This document shows positions 1 to 13,734 of a DNA stretch of 64,000 nt, piece after piece. This DNA comes from Brachyhypopomus gauderio. Taxonomy: Eukaryota > Chordata > Actinopteri > Gymnotiformes > Hypopomidae. The translations under genes were made by a program, and so were the position numbers. The stretch's first letter is position 1. Each line of letters starts with the position of its first letter. Under the pieces are notes generated by a model. It ran no database searches. It saw only the letters and a program-made list of their open reading frames with translations, and had not been told where the DNA came from. The stretch covers positions 23,606,869-23,670,868 of the forward strand of contig NC_135223.1 of NCBI RefSeq assembly GCF_052324685.1, in the 5' to 3' direction.

Positions 1-2144
1 TGCGATAGTACTATGGCATTAATAGTACTATGTGCAATAATATAATAATATGTGCAATAATAATGCACACAGAGCAATGGTGCTCACTGCTGCGATGTCC
101 TGCATTAATGTGAGGTCTTCAGAGAAGGTTTCTCTTCTCTCTCTTCACTTACACACGCCAATGCGTGAACACTGGGGGTTTTCCCTACTCACATTGCCCA
201 ACAACTTTAAGCGAAATGCTACACGCCACAATATTTTTATGCAGATTTTGCTGTCGTGCGGTCTGGCTGCACGATCCGTAATAAATAAAGTAAAATAAAA
301 TAAGAAAACTATAACTGATCAGCTGACCTTTTTTGCAGGATAACCGTCAGTGGTAGAAAGCGACACGTCGGTTGGAGCTTCACACTGATAGGCAATAAAC
401 TCATTATTCCCCTTTGAGCTCATGCGATATATGGACGACACGTCGGTTGGAGCTTCACACTGATAGGCAATAAACTCATTATTCCCCTTTGAGCTCATGC
501 GATATATGGACAACACTTCGGTCAACAACTGTTGTGTTTAAAGTGCTTTATGAATAAATCTGACATTTGACGTGGTCAGGTTGTACGTGGATTGTCCGAA
601 GCTTCTCAACCACCAGGTTATTTCTCCCATCGGTTTCTGGTTTGTATTATACAGGCGTGACTCTTCGCCCTGAACGCAAGGTAACCTGTTTGGTGGCGGT
701 GAAGGAGCCATGCAGGCACAACTGCTGTTTTGCAGTCTTATCTTCTCATTCATCAACCGGTTTGCCGCAGTAGGAAGCTGGCAGGACCGCGGGGATGTCC
801 CTGTCTGTTATCGGGAAGCAGGTCTCTCTACGCCCCGACCTCTTCCTCTAATCCTCAGGATAAGGGCTAGAGACCTCTGGCATCAAAAAAAGATTTACAG
901 TCCTGGCTGAGTAACTTTGCCCAAATTATGACAAATATCAAGACACGAATTCTCACATCTGCAACTCATCTAACCATTATTCAACTCTAATTTAACAATG
1001 TCCTTGCATCTTTTAAAACCTTCACCCTCTGAGGTTTGTTTTAAGTTAATTTAGCTTTTTGGTCGATCTTGTCGAAAAAATGCACACGCCCTGTTATAAG
1101 TAATCATCTTTCACACCCATTCCCTTTTGGTTACTGGTTGTTCCAGGGTATCAGTCGACCACGGGCTTGGTTTACCTGGGCCCGTTTGGGACTTTCCTTT
1201 ACCTTATGGGTGAGAATGGCAAACGGAAAGATAATGAGTATTTAAAGTCCCTAAAACCCTGCTGTAGACTGTCAGTTCATGACCTGTAAATGTAACATGT
1301 GCCTCGATAGCTTGATGGAAGATATCACTGAGATTTCAAAACCCATGGGAGGTTTCAAAAAGAAGTAAGAACCTTTTTTTGAACCTCATGAAAAATTTGC
1401 ATGAATCCACAGAGAGAAGTAGGTAGTTTCCTACAGGGTAGGAGAGACGGGCCTGGCTCACCTGCAGTCATAGAGAGAGAGAGAAAAAAAACGTTCTACA
1501 CAACAAAAGATGCTGTCAAATATCCTACTGTTTTAAATTAAATTATTTTGATAGAACATACATGCTATGTATATTTCAAATATTTCAGTAAATATTTGAC
1601 CAGCTGCAATCTGTTACAATTATACCATTAATCATAGGTGTTTAGCTTTGGGTTTGTCGTAACAGGAGACCCAAACCATTATTTACATAACAGAGGCCGA
1701 GTCATATGTTTATACCTTTAAAAGTAAAACATATAAACAAAAACACATGGTAGCATGACGACAGCAATTTAAAAAACAATTTTAAATGTTCAATGCAGAA
1801 AGTCTTCTATGTGCTCTATGTTTATTCTTTTCAGAAAATTAAGTCAAAAGATAATGTTTTTGCATTGCATATTACTTGGACAGTAATTTCTGTCCAAATA
1901 GTATCAAGCACTTGAGAGCAGTACAAAGCTGTGACGGTAGGCTGGCCCAGATCCTCTGGGGAGACGCCCACACCACGACACACCTCTCACACTCTCGTTC
2001 ACAATCAAGAGTGCGTATAGAGTATTAGTACGTAGCACCTGCCCTCTGCAGGTATCAGAGAGAGAGAGAGAGAGAGTGCGCGCGCATGTATTTTGCTAGT
2101 GTATTTAATGTATTCGTTGTTGGTCTTCCAAATGGTGAGAAGTC

Positions 2145-2186
<42 letters not shown>

Positions 2187-3140
2187 GATTGACAAAATCA
2201 GAATTTATTTATTTAGTCTTAAGAAATAGGTTTAAACTTGAAGACAAGGGATTCAGGGACAGAGACTCAATCAGTTGTACTTTGCTTTTTTAATACCAAA
2301 TGTATTGATCAAAATCTAGTCAGCCATATATGAAGGCTATAAATGGCCAATATTGTGTATATATGGTTAAACTAAATATTATAAAACAGAGCACTAATAT
2401 AGGAACACATGTCTAACAGTGCAAGGACCATCTGAAGTGGACAGGGGCAGACTGGAACCAGTATGTCTGTTAGAGGGTCTGGAGTGGCGGGGTGGGGTGG
2501 GGGGGGGGGGGGGGGGTCTCTTCTGTGCCTCCACTTATGAATGATTCTTGTGACTGCTGTGTTTTAGGATTTGTGAAGGATTATTCTCGATTCCGTATTT
2601 GAATTAAGTCAGTAGCCCCTCCTCAGGTTTGCTGTCCAGTGTGAAGGGTTTTGGTAATGGAACCTTAAATGCTTAGGTCTTCAAAAAGCTGAATTATCTG
2701 GCCACCAGGGGTCAGTATAATGGCTGTTCCATAAAGAGGAATCATCATTGAAAAAAAAAAAACATTTAAATACCTATTGCCCTTTAAGTATAAAACACTT
2801 GAAATTGCTTATACTTGCAAAGTGATGATGTGAAGAAACTTGTGAGTCCTGTCTCCCCTCCTATACCTAATTTACATTTAAGCTAAATAATAATGAATAA
2901 AACTCCCATTAAAATAATCACACAAAAATTCACTGTCTCTGCCTCATAAAAATGTATTTGTTAAAAATGACTTTGTTAGTTACAATACCTTAGTAATTAC
3001 CACACTCTTTTTTGTGTTGCATTTAGATGGTACAAACTTCTATTATGATATTACATTCTTTCTCTGCCCCCTTGAGGCCTAAAGAAAACCTGTTTGTCTG
3101 CTTACTACCCGGAAACTAACCTGAGATTGTATGTTAGGCG

Positions 3141-3186
<46 letters not shown>

Positions 3187-4171
3187 AGAGAAAAAAACAT
3201 GAATGTCTACAGCTAAGTTAGTTCCTGTTGTATATAGTATATATATTTTCTTTTTGCAACCATTTTTGGGGTTAAACATAGAATCAGATGGACAGTATGA
3301 GTGAGATCACATGGGTGCTGGAGGGAGTGAGAGTCTTATTGTGAAAAGGGGTGGAGTGATATTGCGGGAGAGGAGTTTTGCCACAGCAGGCAGGACAAGG
3401 CACTTTCAGTAAATTTCTCTCCAGATTTATGTTGATCCTTCACAGTTATTATTAGAAGCATATAAGTGATTTGATGGGTTTTTCGGACAACTGTGTTTGA
3501 GTAAAGTCATTTAGTCATAACCTCTGAAGGTGTTTCAGCACTGCTAACTTTATTAATCACTTTTGTAATTGGCTTGATATTCTCCATTTTTCGTCAGTCA
3601 ACACTTTTTTTTGTCAAACCTTGGGATTATGACATGGGTTGAGATGGATTTAACAACATTTTATGAAATGGACCATACAATGGATTATTGAACAAAGTAT
3701 GGTAAGATGACCTCTCAAAAATTACTGAATTATATATTGATCAGTCAAAATGATATGAAGGACTTTACCTTGTATTCAGTAGTTAAGAAAAGAAAAAGTA
3801 CCCCAGGAAGTGGCTTCAAATACACAGAGCAAGAGCCAAAGACTTTATGGGGGGGGTGCATTAACGCAGAGGCATGATTGCAGGATGAGCAGACCTTCAA
3901 TATGCAGATCTTTCTTTACTGTTGATCATATGTTTAAATTAAGGTCCACATTATTACCAGTGTCTCATCATTTTCAAGAGAGGGGCAGTGTTCAGGCTAT
4001 ATAACGGAAGTGAATGACATCAAGAACCATAGAGATCACTGCCCATCTAGATATGTGCTACATCTTCAGCAGATGTAGGATCGGGGTCTGGCCATTGCTC
4101 CACGTGTTTCTCGTTGTGTACGGCTGCTGGAGAAACAAACCCACAGAGAAGACGTCCACTTCGCATCCGTA
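1..4171. other. Region upstream of the Cbl-like gene, no gene recognised
   Basis: I find no convincing coding exon here. The stretch holds simple repeats: (GA)n near 2058-2076, (AAT)n near 2150-2184, a G run near 2492-2516 and (GA)n near 3140-3190. It also holds an exact 75-bp tandem repeat (361-510). The promoter and any 5' non-coding exon of the Cbl-like gene should lie toward the right end, but no TATA box or CpG-rich block is obvious. Confidence 0.5.
361..510. repeat. 75-bp tandem repeat, two copies
   Basis: Two adjacent, essentially identical 75-bp copies begin at about 362 and 437, each starting GACACGTCGG. A third copy decays after about 510. The unit is 25 codons long and stays open on the minus strand, so an in-frame duplication inside a coding remnant is possible. 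I do not recognise the encoded sequence. Confidence 0.75.
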
Positions 4172-4708
4172 ATGGCAGTGTCCAGAAGTTCCGGGGGATT
4201 AGGTCAAAACCTTGAGCCTAACCTGCCCCACTCCTCATCCCAGCCCCCTACCAATGCTGACTGTAAACTCCTTGACAAGGTGCTTAAAAGGCTGGACAAA
4301 CTGCACAGGCTCTGTACCGACTCACGGTTAGGTCTGAAGAACAGTCCCCCGTACCTACCGGAACTGGTGTTTGACACGAGGAACCTCCTGATGGAAGTAT
4401 GGGCTCCCTACAGGGCCTCGGCCACAGCTTCTACACGCGGGGATGAAGTGGACTACCTGAGGATCCACGTTCGACACCTGCTGGACAAGACAGACAGGGC
4501 TGTCCTGCTGTTCAAAGATGGGAAGGAGAAGATATTTGAGGAAATGTCTAGCTCCAGGTGAGAGGAGACACTCAAATGTTCTTTAACCATGCATATGTAA
4601 CAATGTCCAGTTGTTCTGTTTCTGTTGAAATCTGCCATGTCTGCACAACATTATACTTTGGCGCTAGTTCAGTAACTGAATATCTTGAATATTAAATATT
4701 GAATCAGA

Positions 4709-4802
<94 letters not shown>

Positions 4803-7799
4803 CACTGGTTCACTCCCAGATATATGCGATTCAATAAAGTTGTTCCAATAATGACCACAGAGTGAAACACAAATGTTTCCAAGTCTTTAAAAAGATCTCA
4901 TTTGCTCTGGACTTGTGTCTGCAGCTGAAAGGGTAATCTAAAAGCCAACATTTGTGATGTAAAATATCCAAGCAAGCGCAAGCCAACGCTAAACATCTAA
5001 AGCTGATCTGCCTACAACCATGATGACTATAAATGCCCAATATCTTTAGCAATTTTCACAAAAGTTAGGCATTTGCTACTTTATAGCGAACTCCTTTATT
5101 AACTAAAGTGTGCCTGGTTTTCGTCCTGTCCTACACTAAGAGGGTGCCAAGTAGCAGATTTACTCTGACTACTAATAGCCCATGTGTATGAGCGCTGGAA
5201 GACTTCTCCATTATGATGCTAATAGAAGAAAACTACTTTCTGCCAGCTAAAGCCAGTAACTTGGCATAAGGGTCCAGCGTGGCCTTGAGCTGTCTGACTA
5301 AACACACAAATGAAATGGCATGGTCCAGGCGCGCTTCACAAGCAAGCCCACAAAAAGACAACAGAATAATTCAAAAAGCATACAATAGTTATGAAAGATA
5401 ATAGAAAGTATTGTACAGTAGGGAAAAAAAAACCCAAAACCAAACCACCAAGCAACTTAAAAGTTTGAGGGATTTTAAGGTATTGAGGAAGTCATGTTGT
5501 CTGAAAGTAACTAAAGGTAACATCACCATTTATTTATTGATCTACTACCTATTTACATTATGTTTCATTCTTGGCACAGTTTAACCACAGATTATTCACA
5601 ACGCACTGTTACGTGTATACAACCCATTCTAATGTTCTAACATTCTAATAATTTACCAATAATACTATAACCTCATTCATGTAATACAATTGTGCACATG
5701 ATTGTAATGATGTAATAATCTGCTTAATAATACAATACAGGGTCTTGACCATTAATGCAATATTTTGACTAATAATGTAAAACCTTAATAAATTTTTTGG
5801 GAAGGCATTACATTTTTAGTTTGCAGATTTGTACCTTATTACATTATTGGTAATGTACAGTTTTCAAGAGTTATTAGAGTTAGTGATGTCCTTCATGATT
5901 GTTTTAACACAATTTTGTGTGGTTCTTTGTATTAAGATTAAGAATTAAGAAGTTCTTAACAGAATATCTGTAACATCGTCATGAATCAGAGGAGAGAATG
6001 TAATCGCGGTCAAGCGGTACTCACAAGTGGAACAAAGTACAAAATATCATCGAACAGAGCATCACAATCAAGAATCAGTACTGGGAAATGTATGAACAAA
6101 GTAAAAAATACCAGGAATACACAAGATGTATTACATTTTCAATTAAAGTGTATAACACCATATAACATTACTGGGAATTATATTGGTGACACTTTATTTT
6201 GAGTTGTAAAAAAAGACTTTTAAATAACTGTGTAACTAAATTTTTTTTTCTTTATTTTCCAAATTTACATCTCTGGATATTATCTTGAGAAGTCACTTAG
6301 CAGGAACAATATTCAATGCGTACATACCATCTCAACATACTCCACAAACTGTTACCGACACACTGTTGACAGCTTTCTGTAACTGGATTTTGAACTGGAT
6401 TAGGGTTTTGCTTAAAAGTACCCTAGAATGCATTAATTCAGTTTTATTTATTGTTCTTTGATGGCAGTATAGATTTTATGTGACCTTCGTCAGGCTAAAA
6501 AATGCTTGTTTATATATCCATTTACAGCACTGTGATTTGAATGTAACAAACCTTTGGTTTATTTATTCTTTTTAATCCTTCTTCTGAGGGGATCATGAAT
6601 AATTTATGAGTATGGCACTGATTGGTGGAATTAGGGGTGATGCACAGAATGGCTTTCAAAAAATCAACACATCAAAATCAACTGTGAGAGTTGAACCATG
6701 GATTACATAGCCAGCCAACTGTTTATGTCTGAACCTGCATTGATGGATATTTCAGGAGTGGAGGAGAAGCTAACATTAGCCAGAAAGAACAAGTCAGCTA
6801 GCTATAGGCTTAAATAGTTAGCAACCTAACTAGTCAGTTTCTAAATTAGATCTTGTTTATGGAATAAAAATGAGAAATCTGACAAAGATACCTATATGGA
6901 TTACCATGACAAACAGGCTATTTCCCTGAATGAGACATATAAATAAAATGAACCTCCATGTAAATAAGCTAAATAATTGGCCATACTAATTAGCTAGCTA
7001 GTTAGCTTTTGTCATTACTTGAGCTTGTTAGCTCGTAGCTAATGTAACTTGCTTTTCATCTTGACTAAACACCAAGTAACTCTCTCATAAGAAAAACAAC
7101 AATCTCAAAATTAAGCTGTAACAGTGAGACAAATACTAAAAAATATGTCATAAATGAGTACAAAAAGCACATGGAAGTAGTTAAAAAGCACATACAGCCT
7201 AAAGCTGTACTGTTAAGTACCCACCCTCTAAGATCATTGTTTATTCTCAAAAGTTAACTGATGAATGATAACTGATGAATGATGAATGATAACTTATACA
7301 ACTTATAACTACTGACAGAACAAAAGAACTGGCCAAAGAACAGGTTGAGCTAAGCAAATACATGCAAGTTGCTTTATCATTTTTAATAATAAATCAACAA
7401 AAGAAAATTACATGTATTTTTATATCAAAACTTTGTTTTCTGCTCCTCCACAGCAGATGTGGACAGTGATAACAGTGAGGTTGCAAGACAACACGTCTCA
7501 CCCAGTTCAGCACACCTATGACAAGATGCAGTGGTGTATCACTCTACTCATGGACGTAATTTTGATTTCAAAAGTGGGGGGGACATGGATTCGTCGCTAT
7601 TTAAATATTTGGTTTTAACCGTAAAAACTGAATTAACAAAATTACGTCTGTGACTCTACTCAAAAACATAATGCATTATTTGTAGTGTTTACGGAGGATG
7701 GGCTTATTTACTAAATTCTAAGTTTCACAAAATTCTGCCAGTTCATAGTTTGTAGACTTAATCACTTTGTTCTTCTTCTTTGTCTTCTTCTTCTTCTTC

Positions 7800-7850
<51 letters not shown>

Positions 7851-10123
7851 TTCCCCTATGTTTTTTATGCTGACAAATACATAAACATGAACTTGTTTAT
7901 GTACATGTCTTTTAAGAGAATTGTATTGTAGCAGGGATGCTGACATGGCAACGAAATGTACTGTCTACACATGGTCATTTGACAGTGGAAAGTTCTGTCA
8001 GTGAACTTCAAAGATTCAGGACAGGATATGTAAGCCTGTGATTTCCTGTTTGTAGTAGCTAGCATGCATGTGTCTTGTGCATATTTACACGATTTCTTGC
8101 CTTTATGTGTTAATGTATTTGAAAGTGTTTCCTTTCTAATTATTTATGTACAGTATATATTTTTGATTTGTTACATGAATGCATGTGAATAACTATTTCA
8201 TAAAGCAGTGAAATTCCACCTGGGCTTATATCTAACTGCTACTATTAAATACTATTACTATACTGTATATTGTGTACTACTGTACACAATATACACTGTA
8301 CTATTAATCGTTCTCACTATGTAATCGTTACCTTTTTTGTTGTTATTCTAATATCATGATCTCACATATTCCTCTTTCAGAAGAAACTTGACCAAGCTGT
8401 CTCTACTCTTCAGCCACATGTTGTGGGAGATACGTGCCTTGTTTCCTGGTGGTCGATTTCAGGGCGACACTTTCAAACTAACCAAGGCAGAGGCGAAGGA
8501 GTTTTGGAGAAGAGCATTTGGAACCAAGTGAGGAAACGTAGCATGTAGATTTGATTTAATGAATTTGAATATATGATCACAGATCATTTTCACCAGATTT
8601 GACTCGTCAGAAGCACTCTTTATTGTGCTTTGTCATACGTTTTGTGCACTTCCAAAGAATTTGTGCACTTTGCATGCAAAACATGACATGTCCCTCTGAG
8701 CATTATAGTTACTGCTTTCTTGTTGTTCACTCTCAGGTGTATAGTTCAGTGGTCCTATTTTAAGCAGCAGTTAAGAAGGGTGCACAGCTTTGAAGAGGGG
8801 ATGGAAGCAATGGCCCTGAAGTCAACGGTTGATCTCACTTGTAACGACCATATTTCTGTCTTCGAGTTTGATATCTTCACCAGACTTTTTCAGGTACAAC
8901 TAGCACGCAGAAAAAAAGTTAAACGTTTGAAAGTATATAGTAAGTATTTAAAGAAAATGTTCATGTTTTACATAATGCTATATATAGTGGGCCAAATTCA
9001 TAATAACTGATGTTAAATATGCTATGACATTTGTGACATGGTATCATTCACATTAAAATTCGTTATGATGGTAAGCTCACCTATGTCAACTTACTATCAG
9101 TGGGGAACCCGTCAGGGCCCTCTACGCCCTCTCAGAGGGCCTAAAATATTCTTAAAACATATATATATATATATATATAATTTATCACATTTTTAAAAAT
9201 CTACTTACAGTTTGACAATCGACATCTAAATAATTACAAAAATATAAGCAAATAAATTATTCAACCGTGTCTATTCAATCTGTGTTGGAAGGTGAGGGGT
9301 TAAGTTAAGTGGAAGCCTGTGAGCCTGTGTCTCCCCCTATCAGGACTGTGATGCCCACTGTTCATTTACAGAGGGCCTAACAGTTATAATTCAGCGCAAT
9401 ACCAGTTTCAAATGACAGTAAAATTGACCAATCATATCTTCCCTCTTAGTGGGAGGGCTTAACTTTAAGATAATTTCCGCCCGCTGTGGTGACGCTAACT
9501 GGCGTTAGCGTACCACCGCTAGCTAGTTTCGATTCAGTCCTTTAATGCCCTCGTGCGCTTTGTTTACATATTCCGCTCCTGAGGAACACGGAGCTGTGAA
9601 CCTTATTTTGTTGGAACCTTATTTTGCTTAAGAAGTTATCTAGTACATATATTATTGTTTATTGCATTTCTAAAGCTGTACTGTTGCCTTTTTTATTAAT
9701 TTATTGCAGTTAATTAGGAAAGCAGGTAATAATAGGTGTAGGTGAAATAAATAGGTGTAGGTGAAATAAATTCACCTGCACCCAAGGTGAAAGCCAACCA
9801 GAATCAATATGTTAAAGAGTCCATATATGTTAAGACAGTGGTTCCCAAACTTTTTCTGCCGTGCCCCCCTTTAGAAGATGAGAATATGTTTGCGCCCCCC
9901 CCCCCCCCCCCTACACACACCCCCCCATATTGATGCCCCCCACTTTGGGAACCACTGTGTTAAGACATATACCAAGAAACAGATGACTAGTAATGCTACC
10001 AGTTGTGTGCTGGAAACTGCAAGCTGCATACAAGTGTAACACGTTTAAAACATACATGATAACTTGCATGTGTACCCAAACATTGTAGGAGAAATTTAAG
10101 AATTTAAGAATTTAAGAGTATAA

Positions 10124-10204
<81 letters not shown>

Positions 10205-13200
10205 GGAATATAAGAATATTATTGGTGAGTCCTGAATGTTAAAGCCATTTTTGGTCTTGTCAGCCATCTAATATTTGTTTACATTTTGTTTCAAATGATT
10301 CTCGTGGCTCTGTTGAAAGTATTACATACATTGACAGTATAATGTCTTTTCACCTCAGCCCTGGCCGACCCTGCTGAGAAACTGGAATCACCTAGCAGTG
10401 ACTCACCCAGGATACATGGCCTTTCTCACCTACGACCAGGTAACGGCCAGACTGGAGCATCACAGACACCGACCTGGCAGGTACGCCATGCGAATGGGGG
10501 CCAGGCAGGGACTGAGGCGTGAAACATGAAGCTTGGTAAAGATGTTAAAAAAGAATCACCAGAAGAACAGAGCAAACATATGAAAGTGAAAAATCTGAAT
10601 TTTATATCTGAATTTATATTCAGGTAGTCAGTCATTTTCAATTAAATTGCATTGCTTTTTGTCACTTGTTTGATTTAGATGTACCTTTCTCCTGCCTTTT
10701 TGATGTACCAAATTGTTAATTATAAGTTTTCCTTGCACTGATAAGTAACTGATAATTAGGCCTACCAATAAGATCTAATAATTTAGCTTGGGTCCAAATT
10801 GTGAATTCAACCAGAGAACAATAAAGTTACATTTAGATTTGTAAATTGGTTCCTTTAGTCTGGACCAAAATGTAAAAAAAAAGATTAAATTGTTGCTTTT
10901 TACTCCTGATAGGCTAAGCATTCACTCTGACATATTTGCTATCAAACTAAAAGATGTAAACAAAAGCCGAACAGCTTTAATACTGTATATTTTGTGACAA
11001 TATTGAGTATTGGGTATCTTGGGTATCTTGAAAGACATTAATTAAATTGAACATTCATTCATTCATTCACAATAACTACCAAAGTATAATGCCAACCAAA
11101 CTTTAATAATGCCAACCAAAACATAACATAATGCTCTATGTTGTGTTAAATGTTTGTGTGGGATTTGTATATGTTGGGGGGTATGTTCACCAGTTTAAAA
11201 TTCAGAAAGATTAGACACAACTCCGGAGGCAAAACAGTAAGAGTGCATTTTATTGTCATGGTCATATTTCATGACATCACTTTAGTCCGTATTGCATTCA
11301 TAGCTGGAACAAACTGTAACAGGTTGTTTGAGGGTCTTGGTGGTTTTGGTCTGTTTGTTTGGTGTGCACCATGGTCTAGAAACGAAACGAAAGCTGCCAA
11401 GTGTAAACATACCCTGAAATAACCATGAGTTAGATGAGATGTGACTCAATGAATGCAAATTAAACAGATTCCTGCTGTTGATATTTACTCAGCCTTTAAG
11501 CCTCAGCCATAAAGACAGTGTTAGTTTACAACACATCTATGCCTTTACCAGAAGCAAAGTGGCACAGAGAAGATGAAGAGAAGCCATTTTGGAAAGCTTA
11601 GCAGCCCATGTGGACAATTTGAAAGCCTTTATGAAATGAAAATGGCTTTTTGGTTTTTTTTTTTACCATCTTAACATTCAGATTCATACATTAACGGAAT
11701 GTTTAAAGATTTATGCATTAACTATTAAACATTTGTGAGGAACATGTGTTTACCAGTAGATGCCTGTGAATTTAGATCAGAAAGATTAGGCCGTGACTCC
11801 CTTTCTGAATGTGTTTCCAGCTACATTTTCCGTCTGAGCTGCACACGAATGGGCCAATGGGCAATCGGTCATGTGACCACAGATGGTAACATCATCCAGA
11901 CAATCCCAGAGAACACTCCTCTCTACCAGGTGCTAATACAGGGATTCCAAGAGGGAAGGTGAGTGAATAGTGCAGCTTCCTAAAGAAAAGAAGCTCAAAG
12001 GATATGAGATATTTCCATAACCTGGAATGCAAATGTTTGCAGCTATTTGTATCCGGATGGCCGTGATGTGAATCCTGACCTCACAAGTCTGTGCATGCCA
12101 TCTCAGAAGGGCCGAGTTAAGGTCACAGAGGTAATTGACTTCCTCACAAGGGTTTGCTTTAAACTTATAGTCAGCCTCTTATGAAACACAGCCAGGTTGC
12201 ACTTTTGGTGTCTAGTTTGAAAGCTGAAGATTTTATAGGAAAATATAACTAAGTATATCTAAGTATACTGTATATCTTTGTATATAACTAAATTAAATAT
12301 ATCTTCAAACAACCTCTAAACATGCAATTACAGTTTATGCACATTTTGCTGTTGCAGTAACAATCACACAGAGATAACTACATAAAATGCTCCCTTAATT
12401 AACATTAATGATATCTTTAGTTATATAAAAGTTAGGGTTAATGTTACCTAACTATAATGTTGCAAGGCAGAGACAATATGCAGAGACTCCATGTCCACCT
12501 TCAACTCAGACCTGCTCGAATATGAAAGAGGGGGAGGCCAAGCAGAGGCAGGACGTAGAGGCAGGATGCAGAGGCAGGACGTAGAGGCAGGACGCAGAGG
12601 CAGGACGTAAAAGCAGGACGTAGAGGCAGGACATAGAGGCAAGACACAGAGGCAGGATGCAGAGGCAGGACATAGAGGCAAGATGCAGAGGCAGGACGTA
12701 GAGGCAGGACGTATAGGCAGGACACTGAGGCAGGACACAGAGGCAGGACGCTGAGGCAGGATGTAGAGGCAAGACGCTGAGGCAGGACGTAGAGGCAGGA
12801 CACTGAAGCAGGACGCAGAGGCAGGACGCAGAGGCAGGACATAGAGGCAAGATGCAGAGGCAGGACGTAGAGGCAGGACGTATAGGCAGGACACAGAGGC
12901 AGGACGCTGAGGCAGGATGTAGAGGCAAGACGCTGAGGCAGGACGTAGAGGCAGGACACTGAAGCAGGACGCAGAGGCAGGATGCAGAGGCAGGACGCTG
13001 AGGCAGGACGCTGAGGCAGGACCCTGAGGCAGGGCGCAGAGGCAGGACGCAGAGGCAGGATGCAGAGGCAGGACGTAGAGGCAGGACGCTGAGGCGTTGG
13101 TTTATTTAGAGCAGTTTAGTGTAAACAAAAAATATCTATTTTTGCAGAGTGGTAGAATGTGGTACCATCCCTAATAAGTATCCAAATAACTGGAATCTAA

Positions 13201-13688
13201 AACAATGACTAAACAACTAATAATAGTTGTAATAATAATAATAATTATAATGTTTTTTTTTCTTTTTTATGTATATGTGTTATGTGTTTGTAGTCTATAT
13301 GTATGGACATCTATACCTTTCTCATGAACTGCAAAACCAGTTTACCCACGGGTACTAATAAAGTAACTTGAACTTGAACTTGAACTTGAATAATAGTGCT
13401 CTTTTATCTAATCTATATTAATTATTATTGTGATATTATTGAATTGATGGTATAATTTAATTAGAAAGCACAACAACTACTTATATTAAAATATAATACA
13501 TTTTCTTGATGGAGAAAATATTTTTGCAACTTACTAAAATCCACAAACATTTACAGTCTCTGAATGAATCCGTTGATTTGATTAAATTTTTATTTTATAT
13601 TTATGATTGAAAAGCTTTATGCATGGATTTGTCACTGTAAATACTAGCTTCCCATTGCTTGGATGTAATTTTCTTCTCTCTTAAACAT

Positions 13689-13734
<46 letters not shown>

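Noticed and set aside
12448..12959. Three overlapping minus-strand reading frames of 140-152 codons
   Set aside because: They are translations of a 13-bp minisatellite in an intron of the Cbl-like gene; the residue period of 13 follows from the repeat, not from a protein.
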